Shown here: piece after piece, positions 21,701-28,946 of the stretch | Position numbering within the stretch: position 1 is the stretch's first letter | How the letters are laid out: every line of letters starts with the position of its first letter | Source: Branchiostoma floridae | Lineage: Eukaryota; Chordata; Leptocardii; Amphioxiformes; Branchiostomatidae | Reading direction: 5' to 3' | NCBI RefSeq assembly: GCF_000003815.2 | Contig: NC_049988.1 | Location: 611,679-675,678 of the forward strand | Length of the DNA stretch: 64,000 nt | Notes under the pieces: model-generated | The model's database searches: none | What the model saw: only the letters and a program-made list of their open reading frames with translations | What the model was told of the DNA's origin: nothing | Position numbers and translations under genes: made by a program

Positions 21701-22624
21701 CTTCTCAAATTTGCAGCTGTTTTGAATTTACATAACAATGGGGTTAAAATGCTTATACTAAACGCTTACAGATCAATTACAAAACAGATCACAGGAAAAT
21801 TTACTACTACTCTATCTAACACTGCACTCAGTCTAACGTGGTCTTGCTACAGTAGAATATTGCGCAAACTAGGAGTAAAATAGCACAGATTATCATAAAG
21901 GTAGTGCAGGGAGGTAAGAGGTCTTCAGAGGCGTGCCCTCCCCACTATTGTCATCAACAACGGTGGGGTTAACAGACTATCAAATATAACAATTTGCAGA
22001 AATAGTTATGTAAAAATGATACAACTAGGTTGTTCTTGGGTATCTAAGTATTGAATTGGATACCATAAAGAGCATAGATTAGCAAAGGAAATGGTTGGAT
22101 TTTTGTGGATTGATAATGAACTTTTCTTGGAACAAAAAATATGGCTACCTGTAAGCTGATGAACTCTGACCTGTGGTGGACTCAGGTGACGTTCTAAAGT
22201 CTGATCCCTCTGTCTCTGTTCCTCCAGGTTCCACCTGTACGAAGGCAGCCGCCTTGTGGTGGACTCAGGTGACGTTCAGGACGCCTCCCTCCGCGGAGGC
22301 CGCCTCGGGGTGTACTGTTACTCCCAGGAGAACGTCATCTGGTCCGATCTCGTCACCAAGTGCGATGGTGAGGAATCACAAATATCGCTTTGTTCAAGCA
22401 AAATACTAAAAACATTAACCAAGAAAATCTTTTTCGTTCAGCAGAAGACAAAGGAGTATTCAACTGGCGTTTTGTAGAAAGGAGGGGATCTTTTTATCAA
22501 TTTGGTTGCTTTTGTAACCAGTGGTACCTTCTTTCAGCATACCTTTTATATTTTTCTCCTTTTTTCAAATACCCGTGCGTAATGGTAATACGTTGTGTTT
22601 GCAGGTGACACTTCATCCGTGTAA
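741..22624 (+). CDS. Secreted mosaic protein: C-type lectin, 9 EGF, Sushi-like, GCC2/3, thrombospondin type 3 and C-terminal domains (30 exons)
   Basis: Assembled by eye from 30 GT-AG exons whose phases all join: about 1311 codons if the native splice at exon 28 is used. Order: signal peptide (residues 1-18), CTLD (19-146), nine EGF modules (147-504), Sushi-like (505-577), unrecognised domain (578-748), GCC2/GCC3 cysteine module (749-803), thrombospondin-type EGF (804-862), type 3 repeats (863 to about 1090), thrombospondin C-terminal domain (to the end). Thrombospondins are calcium-binding matricellular proteins, and the C-terminal 'signature' is specific to that family. Unlike them this protein has no laminin-G-like N domain or oligomerisation coiled coil and carries a lectin domain instead. 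A stop in exon 28 (19942-19944) would end the protein at about 1259 residues unless an unusual donor is used. Function is inferred: a secreted or matrix adhesion or recognition protein. The assembly is strong; the exon 14 start and a possible exon in the 12242-12341 gap are uncertain. Confidence 0.85.
965..1368. mobile_element. hAT-like MITE, family D
   Basis: Perfect 19-bp terminal inverted repeats TAGGGGTGGGTACCGGTAC and an 8-bp target duplication GTTGGCCT (957-964 and 1369-1376), as for hAT elements. Interior has CAGGTCC-type repeats and no transposase. Other copies in this window: 17505, 30776, 40692, 44163. Confidence 0.88.
1726..1934 (+). CDS. Exon 2: C-type lectin domain, N-terminal half
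   Basis: Encodes the first half of a short-form CTLD, with the conserved EARC cysteine, the HLAII strand and the WIG core motif. Odd: the core reads WIGCSD, with an extra cysteine where Leu is usual. Acceptor TTTCAG, donor GTATAA, phase 1 to 0. Confidence 0.88.
2521..2862. repeat. 60-bp minisatellite, about 6 copies
   Basis: Units of GTACGATGTACGATGTACGA plus an AACTTAAAAAATC tract, almost identical, exact period 60. Because 60 is divisible by three it leaves open frames on both strands, which are not genes. Confidence 0.95.
3040..3285. repeat. Tandem repeat of about 77 bp, 3 copies, inverted relative to the 60-bp array
   Basis: Units share ATCGTACATCGTACATTAGG, then GTCCGCCCCATGTACGAAC and CATAACCCACA. 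The core is the reverse complement of the core of the preceding array, so the two could pair. Confidence 0.88.
4145..4319 (+). CDS. Exon 3: C-type lectin domain, C-terminal half
   Basis: Continues the CTLD: W-L-D-G, the long-loop [17 protein letters not shown] (WND position) and the final SVC and SIC cysteines. QPS replaces the EPN or QPD sugar-specificity triplet, so calcium-dependent sugar binding by the usual site is doubtful. Ends in phase 1. Confidence 0.9.
4926..5045 (+). CDS. Exon 4: EGF module 1
   Basis: [16 protein letters not shown] start with six cysteines, the calcium-binding EGF type. One module per exon, phase 1 at both ends. Confidence 0.92.
5531..5705. repeat. Inverted repeat with about 42-base arms
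   Basis: Arms 5531-5572 and 5663-5705 are reverse complements with few mismatches, flanking about 90 bases. Probably a palindromic MITE remnant in intron 4. Confidence 0.75.
5978..6094 (+). CDS. Exon 5: calcium-binding EGF module 2
   Basis: [16 protein letters not shown] consensus with an aromatic-Gly-Tyr tail. Donor GTTCGT is weaker than its neighbours. Phase 1-1. Confidence 0.9.
6368..6487 (+). CDS. Exon 6: calcium-binding EGF module 3
   Basis: [16 protein letters not shown], a close relative of modules 1 and 2, suggesting local exon duplication. Phase 1-1, donor GTAAGT. Confidence 0.92.
6888..7001 (+). CDS. Exon 7: calcium-binding EGF module 4 (twin of module 7)
   Basis: [16 protein letters not shown], a Notch-like hydroxylation-type calcium EGF. 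It differs from exon 10 at only five of 114 bases, although their flanking introns do not resemble each other. Phase 1-1. Confidence 0.93.
7610..7738 (+). CDS. Exon 8: calcium-binding EGF module 5
   Basis: [18 protein letters not shown] with Y-G-S-Y-R-C core, fibulin or fibrillin-like. Phase 1-1; donor GTCAGT. Confidence 0.9.
8009..8131 (+). CDS. Exon 9: calcium-binding EGF module 6
   Basis: [16 protein letters not shown] with six cysteines and a C-G-C-E-D-G-F tail. Closest to module 8 (exon 11). Phase 1-1. Confidence 0.92.
8871..8984 (+). CDS. Exon 10: calcium-binding EGF module 7 (twin of module 4)
   Basis: [16 protein letters not shown]. The last 64 bases are identical to those of exon 7, and the donor GTGGGTG is shared. 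Phase 1-1. Confidence 0.93.
9703..9825 (+). CDS. Exon 11: calcium-binding EGF module 8
   Basis: [16 protein letters not shown], paralogous to exon 9. With the exon 7/10 pair this suggests block duplication of several EGF exons. Phase 1-1. Confidence 0.92.
11006..11119 (+). CDS. Exon 12: EGF module 9
   Basis: [16 protein letters not shown] with a F-L-G-E-R-C end. It lacks the full D-x-D/N-E-C calcium motif. Phase 1-1. Acceptor GTTAACAG has a poor pyrimidine tract. Confidence 0.87.
11365..11583 (+). CDS. Exon 13: Sushi (CCP)-like module
   Basis: 73 codons starting [14 protein letters not shown], with Cys-rich pairs, Y-T-C-R-A-D-G-S-W and a terminal W-P-D-C. This is the Sushi/CCP signature with a longer middle loop than usual. 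Phase 1-1. Confidence 0.8.
11768..11908. mobile_element. Palindromic MITE-like element
   Basis: Arms 11768-11825 and 11847-11908 are near-perfect inverted copies apart from a 4-base indel, around a loop of about 21 bases. Intron 13. Confidence 0.75.
12242..12341. other. Assembly gap, 100 N
   Basis: Exactly 100 N, usually a placeholder of unknown true size. It lies in intron 13 and could hide sequence or an exon. The sequence to its right (12382-12444) is also found right of the second gap. Confidence 0.98.
12609..13121 (+). CDS. Exon 14: unrecognised extracellular domain
   Basis: About 171 codons. The start is uncertain: three AG sites (before 12609 and about 36-39 bases downstream) give the same frame. 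I do not recognise the domain. It has alternating beta-like hydrophobics, few cysteines and two N-glycosylation sequons (NMT, NCT). By position it resembles the spacer between EGF and cysteine modules of SCUBE proteins. Phase 1 at the 3' end. Confidence 0.78.
13407..13571 (+). CDS. Exon 15: GCC2/GCC3 (ephrin-receptor-like) cysteine module
   Basis: [10 protein letters not shown], then C-E-Y-C-P-V-G-E-Y and C-K-P-C-P-V-N-T-W. The C-P-P-G-T and C-x-x-C-P-x-G pattern is typical of SCUBE, SVEP1 and ephrin-receptor-like modules. Phase 1-1. Confidence 0.88.
13714..13778 (+). CDS. Exon 16: first half of thrombospondin-type last EGF
   Basis: [21 protein letters not shown]. Short, phase 1 to 0; joins exon 17 at Lys-Cys to complete the six-cysteine module that precedes the type 3 repeats in thrombospondins. 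Confidence 0.8.
14318..14595. repeat. Imperfect tandem repeat of about 58-60 bp with palindromic core
   Basis: Repeated GAGGGGACTCCCCTC cores separated by CACGCTGTCTTCAGGTCC-like spacers. It ends about 55 bases before exon 17. Confidence 0.75.
14650..14760 (+). CDS. Exon 17: end of last EGF and first thrombospondin type 3 motif
   Basis: [14 protein letters not shown] followed by [11 protein letters not shown] and C-K-K, colinear with the EGF-to-type-3 junction of vertebrate thrombospondins. Phase 0-0. Too short and in the wrong frame to stand out as an ORF; found by homology. Confidence 0.87.
15007..15114 (+). CDS. Exon 18: thrombospondin type 3 repeat
   Basis: [13 protein letters not shown], then D-x-D-x-D calcium loops ending DMDNDGLPN. 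Phase 0-0. Donor GTAGCT is weak. Confidence 0.87.
15450..15890 (+). pseudogene. LINE fragment: C-terminal end of a retrotransposon polyprotein
   Basis: An open stretch ending in TAA encodes KLRFYKTC, then [18 protein letters not shown] and a C-x2-C-x8-H-x4-C zinc-knuckle-like motif, the tail found after the reverse transcriptase in several animal LINE families. No start or reverse transcriptase is present, so it is a 5'-truncated relic inside intron 18. Confidence 0.7.
15931..16090 (+). CDS. Exon 19: two thrombospondin type 3 repeats
   Basis: Two DNCP units with [12 protein letters not shown] and [12 protein letters not shown] calcium loops. Its acceptor lies about 40 bases after a LINE fragment. 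Phase 0 to 1. Confidence 0.93.
16206..16284 (+). mobile_element. SINE 3'-tail fragment
   Basis: Matches in reverse complement the tail of the SINE at 44563-45059: CACCCCGTAAGGGGCGGTAT and CACGTCGACCGATGACGATG. Only the tail survives here. Confidence 0.6.
16359..16477 (+). CDS. Exon 20: thrombospondin type 3 repeats
   Basis: [29 protein letters not shown]. Strong acceptor (pyrimidine tract then CAG). Phase 1 to 0. Confidence 0.93.
16582..16634 (+). CDS. Exon 21: short thrombospondin type 3 exon
   Basis: [17 protein letters not shown]; 53 bases, phase 0 to 2. Completes the loop opened at the end of exon 20. Confidence 0.87.
16758..16843 (+). CDS. Exon 22: thrombospondin type 3 repeat
   Basis: [20 protein letters not shown] then DTDKDGAG. 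Phase 2 to 1; joins exon 23 within GDVCD. Confidence 0.9.
17323..17418 (+). CDS. Exon 23: thrombospondin type 3 repeat
   Basis: [11 protein letters not shown], then [12 protein letters not shown]. The seven-Asp run is encoded by GAT/GAC repeats. Phase 1-1. Confidence 0.92.
17505..17946. mobile_element. hAT-like MITE, family D, second copy
   Basis: Same CAGGTCC-rich interior as the copy at 965, decayed TIRs (TAGGGATGGG and CCACCCCTA) and a near-perfect 8-bp target duplication CCGTACAC/CCTTACAC. Intron 23. Confidence 0.8.
17970..18142 (+). CDS. Exon 24: last type 3 repeat and start of thrombospondin C-terminal domain
   Basis: [17 protein letters not shown], then D-D-V-C-P-E and the [13 protein letters not shown] entry into the C-terminal L-lectin-like domain. 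Lies just after a hAT-like MITE (17505-17946). Phase 1 to 0. Confidence 0.93.
18318..18366 (+). CDS. Exon 25: thrombospondin C-terminal domain
   Basis: [17 protein letters not shown], matching the conserved G-x-E-x-x-Q-x-x-N-S/C-D-P-G segment of thrombospondins. Phase 0 to 1. Confidence 0.92.
18665..18837 (+). CDS. Exon 26: thrombospondin C-terminal domain core
   Basis: Contains [26 protein letters not shown] and [10 protein letters not shown], the family signature. Phase 1 to 0. Confidence 0.95.
19537..19611 (+). CDS. Exon 27: thrombospondin C-terminal domain
   Basis: [19 protein letters not shown], equivalent to the 'NSTTGPGEHLRNALWHTG' region of thrombospondins. 75 bases, phase 0-0. Confidence 0.92.
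19843..19940 (+). CDS. Exon 28: thrombospondin C-terminal domain, with disrupted donor
   Basis: [21 protein letters not shown] onward to IGLSR. The phase needed to join exon 29 puts the native end after base 19940, but the next bases are ATAAG and the nearest GT donor is at 19946. Splicing there adds ATAAG and an in-frame TAA at 19942-19944. A LINE fragment starts immediately after. Confidence 0.87.
19950..20410 (-). pseudogene. LINE reverse transcriptase fragment
   Basis: Residues [11 protein letters not shown], then [20 protein letters not shown] and the catalytic YADDT, ending at KKPELTL. Palm-to-thumb portion only. The open frame continues antisense through exon 28, but that part is not retroelement. 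Same reverse transcriptase group as the copy at 48454. Confidence 0.85.
20407..20550. repeat. 58-bp inverted repeat inside the LINE
   Basis: Arms 20407-20464 and 20493-20550 are reverse complements with one mismatch, around a 28-base loop. It sits exactly where the middle of ORF2 is missing. Confidence 0.93.
20418..21332 (-). pseudogene. LINE ORF2 N-terminal part: 2A-like peptide and APE endonuclease
   Basis: 304 residues. After a hydrophobic leader comes GDIDTNPGP (residues 28-36), a 2A-type ribosome-skipping motif with Asp for the usual Glu. Endonuclease motifs follow in order: [37 protein letters not shown] and a catalytic SDHN. The last 15 or so residues are translated from the inverted duplication and are not native. 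An overlapping frame upstream (21283-21537) has another hydrophobic start, so the true N terminus is probably frameshifted. Confidence 0.82.
22172..22277 (+). repeat. 23-bp direct repeat of exon 29 sequence in intron 28
   Basis: A perfect 23-base copy of exon 29 (22255-22277) lies at 22172-22194, 83 bases upstream and before the acceptor. Confidence 0.9.
22228..22367 (+). CDS. Exon 29: end of thrombospondin C-terminal domain (possibly not translated)
   Basis: [14 protein letters not shown], then [13 protein letters not shown] and S-D-L-V-T-K-C, the usual family ending. Entered in phase 2, so it is in frame only if the five bases after exon 28 are excluded. Confidence 0.87.
22605..22624 (+). 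CDS. Exon 30: last codons and native stop
   Basis: Acceptor TTTGCAG; GDTSSV then TAA at 22622-22624. Phase 1 agrees with exon 29. Short terminal exon, so less certain than the rest. Confidence 0.65.
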
Positions 22625-22824
22625 CATGGGACAAACAACCCAAATGGACGAAGGAAAACAAAGATGGAAGCTGTCACTTCTATCGGCTATTTTCATCTTT
22701 CGTGATATAAACTCTAGTAATTGATTTAGTCAAGTAATACATTACTTTGCGTACAGTACGTAACAAGGTGTGTTCATTTACTCAAGATTAAGAATGCGCA
22801 GTATATATACCCAAGAAAGTGAAC

Positions 22825-22830
22825 AATAAA
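22825..22830 (+). terminator. Candidate polyadenylation signal of the thrombospondin-like gene
   Basis: AATAAA about 200 bases after the stop codon in exon 30, followed by an A-rich and then GT-rich stretch. The first canonical signal after the coding end. Confidence 0.55.
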
Positions 22831-24548
22831 GAGCATATTCAAAACACCTTATCTTGTGTGATCCTACCTTGTAGAGTGGATGTGACGTGTTGAGATACGT
22901 CAATATACATGTTGTCGAAGAGAGTCAACAGTCATTTGCATATATAAGGCCACAGCAAGTAAATTTTATGGATGACATTAGCGAGCTCAATAATTTTCGC
23001 CTGATTTCAGAAAAAAGATTTTTGTCCTCTTCGAGGATGGCCAGATAGACCAAAATAGGCAAGCATGTTGTGTTGTAGCCTAGAGCTAATAATAATACTT
23101 GTAGAAGTGACACTAGGGAGGTAGCCATGACTACAGTTGCAGAAGTGAAACTTGTTGGATAGTTGTAAGAGTGCCACCAATATGGAAGCAATGAATGTAT
23201 TTACCACCTTGGCAAGTGATACCAGTGCACCACACTAGTATCACTTTTACTACACTAGTTTACTTCTTTAATTCAGGAATGAATGCCTTGTTAGTAATGC
23301 CACGTTTAGTCACTTCAGATCTTGTTACGGCATTTATGGTGTCTATTTTGAAAATTCAGCCATATTGTTTTATTTTACTCATCTTGTTGTTTTATCGCAC
23401 TTTCTCATCACTTTTTTCTCTTCCGCTCAAGAGCGTCCTCTGTGTGTTCAAGTAGGAAGTGCAGATTGGCGATGTTAACATTGCGCACCAGCTTCCTAAC
23501 GCTTAATATGGCCATCCTGAATACTGCCTGTTCTTTTCAAGACCGTGAGACTCTTGAGAAGACTAGAACGAACAGGAATTCGGTACTAACTAAATTGCTA
23601 ACTATTAAATTACAGCGGAAGGTAAATCCACGGCAAACTCAATTCCACAGAAAACTCCCCTCCTCGGCAAAATCCCTTTCCCGGCACAAGAGAACCTAGC
23701 CAACGTTGAAAATCGCGAACCAACAACCCCCCCCCCCCTTCCCTAAAATAAATACCAGCCCCGTTCGAAGACTGCAACGGAGGCTAGTATTTATGTATAA
23801 GTTTCGAGGCATTTGTTAGAGAGGGTAGATTATAAGATGCACCGAATAACGTTTTCCTGATTGATTTCTGTCACTGATGACGTCACTGAGTCGTGTGATG
23901 ACACCCACAGGAGGTCATGTGACGTCTTGTGACGTAATGACGCGTGTGCGTAGGCGGAAATCCCCCACCATGCGTGACTGTACGTTTTGTATCAAAGACT
24001 CGGTACATTTGTAGGTCATATCTGACAACATGAAATATCAGTATTAACTCCAGGCGACCAGAAGATAAGCTCTTGAAATGCCATTTTTGCTCGGATGTAT
24101 ATTTTCTCTTTGGTTTCTGATGTCCTTAAGCATTGTTCGGGCGCGAAGAAAGCATTTTCCTACGCGCGGACAGACAACATAAAATGTTTCCTTTAGGCAT
24201 TCTCTGATTGGCTGACAGCTGGTTGTAAGCCACGCCCATAAAAATGACATGGAAACCTTAGGCCGGTTTAGCAGAGCCTTTATATATTGTTTTGGCTATA
24301 GGCCACGCTCTGTGGAGGAGAATGGAAAAAAAGACAATCATACAGACGATGAAAATTCGCTAAGATCATGTGTGTACTTGAGACGTGTGAGATTCATTTT
24401 AAGAGTCAGGTTGCAGTTCTACTTTTGTACTTTCGAGCAATATTTACCACAAACATAAAACTAGCCTTTAAAAGCTAATTTTCCATCAGGTCTAAAGGAG
24501 AGAGAGAGAGAGAGATGGTTAATTAGATTAAGAGCTGTTGCAGCCTAA
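22831..24548. other. Intergenic, no gene seen
   Basis: AT-rich sequence between the two genes with short open frames lacking family resemblance. It holds a C10 run near 23730 and a cluster of TGACGT motifs near 23878-23945. Confidence 0.6.
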
Positions 24549-25123
24549 AGCCCCCTTCACACGAGAGCAGGAATGAGCCAGGAATGCCGTCGGAATGAAA
24601 ATTCTTTTCAATTCCTGGCGATTCGTATTGTGTTCTAACTGCATTCCAGCTATTCGTGTCCGTTCTTTTGGCTAGCCAGAAAGTTTTTGACATGTTACAA
24701 ACTATCGAGGTGCATTCGAAGTAGAGAAATATCGAATGACATTCAAAGTGGATTCTACGTGTATTCTAACCATTCCTACTGCAGCCTTACAGCATTTTGC
24801 GGCATTCCAACATTATTCGAAACATCCTTATCTCATTCGATGGAGAAGCGAAACGGCAAGCCATCTCGAATCCTGCCAGAATGTGGCCGAAGTAATATCT
24901 GGAATGTAGTCGGAATGTCTAGAATACACTACGAATGCAAAGGAATAGAAAAGAATTTTCATTCTGACGGCATTCTTGCTCATTCCTTCTCGTCTGAAGG
25001 AGATTTAAGGCCTATCTGGAATTCCCACCCGAATGGCCCCGAATGTGGCACGAAATTTGCAAATGATTCATTCCGGTTGGTTCTGCTTGATTCCTGCTGA
25101 TTCCGTTTCAGTGTGAAGGCCCT
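24549..25123. mobile_element. GAATG/CATTC-rich MITE, family F
   Basis: Dense GGAATG and CATTCC words, with ends CCTTCACAC and GTGTGAAGG inverted. Shares long segments with 51553-52152 and, reversed, with 60726-61304. The 137-codon frame inside it is not a gene. Confidence 0.75.
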
Positions 25124-25244
25124 ATAAGGGCTGAATTGCAAGTTTTTGTACATTGTTCTCTTCACATTAACGGTATAAGTACGTGCATACAACATGTTAG
25201 ATTCGTTAAAACTCACGTGTCCTATTCTTTAATAAAACACTACA

Positions 25245-27204
25245 AGTTTTCATTGAGGAGTCTGACGCAATAGTGTAGAGTACTGTTACTAAACCGGGAC
25301 GTCCTACGTCCTATTTGAAACTGGTCAAGCTGACATTATTTCTTAAAGTTCTGTTGTGGACATCCCCCCGCCGCAATATCAATGGGAGTCATGAACTGTA
25401 TCTGCTGGAGTTCGCAAGAGATTGCGCATATCTAAGACATATGCTCTCACTTTGGACGGGGATCGGTGACCTTCGTACCCCGACCGATCCCCCAAAACTG
25501 ACGTCATCCAGCTCAAGAGGACAAGTTCAACCTTCATGGTAGTTTACAGGCCAAATATGAAATGTCCCTTTTAGAGTTCGCAGATTCACATGGAGTGCTA
25601 TTTTCGTGCTGTTTGACGTCAACTTTACCTACTGTTCTCATTTTTTCTCTCCAAACCTCCCATTGCAATTACTGTGTATAAAAAGCATTCCTCACTATGC
25701 GAACGTCTGGACATAGAGATAAGGAAATTGTTCGGAGAAGTCACAGAGCGTTACCGTTAACGTTAACGTTACGCACAGCGAGGGTTGTTGCGTTCAGGCG
25801 ACGCCCCGTCTACATCCGTCTGCCTGTCCGGCATAGATAACAGGGGCAGTCAGACGGGTTAAGTTCATCGTACTCCTACAAGTGCAGACAAAGGGGGACG
25901 GCTTATGCGAGGGTCACAGTTCCAAACCGGTAATATGTGGGAACAAAAACTATGATATAACAGTAACATAACTTTAAGAGAAAATGAAACACAAAAAGCG
26001 TAAAAAGAATGAGTCATGAGCATACTTTGCGTATACTGTAAATGTATTCAAGTTCACGGGGATTTAATTTCGCGGTAGCGAGAAAAAGGACTTTTCGCGG
26101 TGGTTTTAAGTTCGCTTTAGCACCATGCACTTAAGTCTCTTAATGACATGGAAAAATGTTCGCGTTGGTTTTAAGTTCGCGATGAAGGGGCAACCGCGAA
26201 CACCGCGACCATTAAACCACCGCGAAAGCCTCTGCATTCACAGTATTTCGTGATATTACGTACAGTTTTTATTTTTCTTCGAGCCCTGGTTTAAAATGTT
26301 ATCCCAGTATAACTGGGGTATGCTTTAGAACTATTTCTTTACAAACCCACCAAGGAAATTATATATAACGTTTATATATAATTGATGTGAATAAAGATAC
26401 TTCAATACATGTATAAGCTGTGAAAGAATCTTATGGCATTTCAGGTGCAACACATGATTCCGTCTCCGCAACAAGACTGCAGACTTTCGCACGACACTTC
26501 CAGGAATGGCACCAATTTGCTGTTGTAAACCAATCGTACGACGTACACGACAGAGCCCTTAGAGAAATATGACTAATAGTAATACACGCACTACATTCAT
26601 ATTCTATATTTGTTGGAATCCATCTGTCTCGGAAGACAATAGTAGAGAGACAATGTGGGTTAGGCGCCCCGTCTGCCTGGCCTGCATGTGACTTTTTAAG
26701 GTGAAGTAGGGATGTACACTTCCTTCTCCACCCTCTCGTCTACTGGCGCACTACTAGTAAGTCCTACAGTGGCAAGTGCGTGCAAAGTGTAAGACGGCCC
26801 CCACAGATGCTGGTTTGTTGTTTGGAGTTTCCGTCTCCTAGGAGGACTTCCGACCAAGGATGCAAGGATTCCTACCCCTGACTCGTGTATGGCGGGTGCG
26901 TCAAGCCCGAACATGCCCCTATGGTCTGCCACTGCCACCAGCCGCAGCTAGAGATTCCCCGAGTGCAGATGACAATGACTGCTGCACAAAACCGGCATCT
27001 TCACATCCCTGGCGGCGGGAATGACAGATCGCCCACGGCGTCGCCCCGCCGGCACCAGGAGCTTTAGCACAGTTCCTGTTGACGTGATTGACGTTGTCTG
27101 TACCAGATAAAACATGACGCACACGTCACGCGCTAGTCTATTATCTTCTTGTTGGAAATCCTGCGAAGAAATGCACCTAAAATATCGCTGTGGTTACCGT
27201 CACG
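25245..27204. other. Intergenic stretch outside the MITE, no gene seen
   Basis: Apart from the family E element at 26035-26244 I see only short unsupported frames. TGACGTCA occurs near 25499. Confidence 0.5.
26035..26244. mobile_element. Palindromic GCGGT MITE, family E, copy 1
   Basis: Ends ACTGTAAATG and CATTCACAGT, with repeated TTCGCGGT and ACCGCGAA that allow the element to fold on itself. About 210 bp; five related copies in this window. Confidence 0.78.
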
Positions 27205-27206
27205 AG

Positions 27207-28137
27207 TTAAAGTGGGTTCACACGTGCGTATATTTTCAAGTGCGTATGGGGTCCGCACGAAATGTTGTTAATACACTGCCGTACGTCGAGCATATGGAAT
27301 CTTTCGGAATAAAACAAAGTCATGTTCATCTGGCGTATGAATACGACTTCAGCATATCCATTCCGTATGAGGTGCGTATGCAGAGCGCATGAAATACTGT
27401 CAATACGATGCCGTACGTCCAACATTTGGAATCTTTCGGAATAACATAAAGGCATGTCTATTTGGCGTATGAACACGACTTCTGCATATCCTTTCCGTAT
27501 GGGGGGTGTATGCAGGGCGCAACATTGTTTCCTTGCAGCGATTGTGTACGTATGCATGGTGCGTTCAGACAGTATTCCGGACACACCTAACTTATGCTGA
27601 TCGTATGCCTAACGCATTTCCGACGGATACCAAGCGTACTTATCTTTTTAAACGATTAAAAAAACAGCTGCCTCCTACTGTTTCTATTACTGGGTGTTGA
27701 TTCCACAGCGTGATCTTCAAACAGTGTAATCATGGGCCGCCCAAAATCTTAATCAGCCATCGTGTTCATACTAATCCTCGAGTACATCCTTCGATTTCGT
27801 TAAATACCTTCAGATACGCACGCTATCTGTGTGTTTGTTATAGATGGGGTCACACATGCGTATATATTCAAGTCCGTTTGAGGTGCGTATAAAGCTCTTA
27901 GTCTCTACCAGGCTCCACGGGTCGAGGGAAAATAGTACAAATTGGACAAATATAGATACATAACATGCCAGATGAGTTAGCTGATCGAGAAGTATGGTTA
28001 GCGACCCAGGTAACTCGTCTGACATGTTACCTGTTTATGTTTGTCCAATTTCTGTGACCAATGGGGCCTGGTGGAGGTAAATACTCCCATGTGCGCCTCA
28101 TACGGACTTAAATGTATGCGCACGTGTGAAACCACCT
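27207..28137. mobile_element. Harbinger-like non-autonomous element, degraded
   Basis: Starts AAGTGGGTTCACACGTGCG and ends in its approximate inverse, related to the better preserved element at 28947. Interior has repeated GCGTATG words and an internal partial copy at about 27841. Confidence 0.65.
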
Positions 28138-28946
28138 TATAATGCTCTAATAAGCACAATGCGCAATAGTCGGCGTCGTACCTTGTATCGTCGCTGCACC
28201 ACGTATGGCGATGAAGCGGAAACACATACTCACGCCGTACGACGTACGATAGTTCCTTATATGTACAAAACCATCAGCATGCAAACTGACGTCGACACAA
28301 AATGATTGAGATACGTATGAGGCTCGCACCATGTTTACGGCTGCATATAAAACTAGAGTTCCATGACATCATACCTTCGCCAAATGATATTACACTTTTT
28401 GAGTGAAGCATTGTGATTTTTCCCACCGACTATGACAGTGGATCATCTTCTCCACTGAAATAGTATAAGTTGTTCAAAATATGCAAGTCGTATCTCAACA
28501 GAGACGGGGCCGATACCGACTGCCGACTAACGTCATACATATAAAAACAAACATTAAAAATATTCAAACCGCAATTCGAAATCTAACAAGTTTTAGATAA
28601 AATGATAATTATTGAGTAAAAGTTTTCATTTCCTCTGAGTTTTGAGAGTAAGAGAAATCTTTTCAGACACGAAATATTTGAATACTAGTACGAAATGCAA
28701 TCAAACGATACGATTTTCAAAGCTGGAGAGAAAAATTGGCATGCGCAAGAAATCGTGAAAATGATTTACGTACTAGGCACTTCTGGTAATAGCGATATCG
28801 CTCTTGCTTCTGCAAGAAAAACTAATCGCTCCTGAGAGCACTAAACAGCACTTCATGTGGGTCCTCCCCGACTCGAGTGTAGAAAGACACCAGCGACACG
28901 TGAGACGGCGACACGTGGGACTGAAAAACGAGCACATCGAACGTTA

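Noticed and set aside
23195-23699. Two short adjoining frames between the genes
   Set aside because: No domain resemblance, low-complexity hydrophobic or basic composition, no splice partners.
24687-25100. 137-codon frame
   Set aside because: Lies wholly inside a family F MITE present in three copies with different, broken frames.
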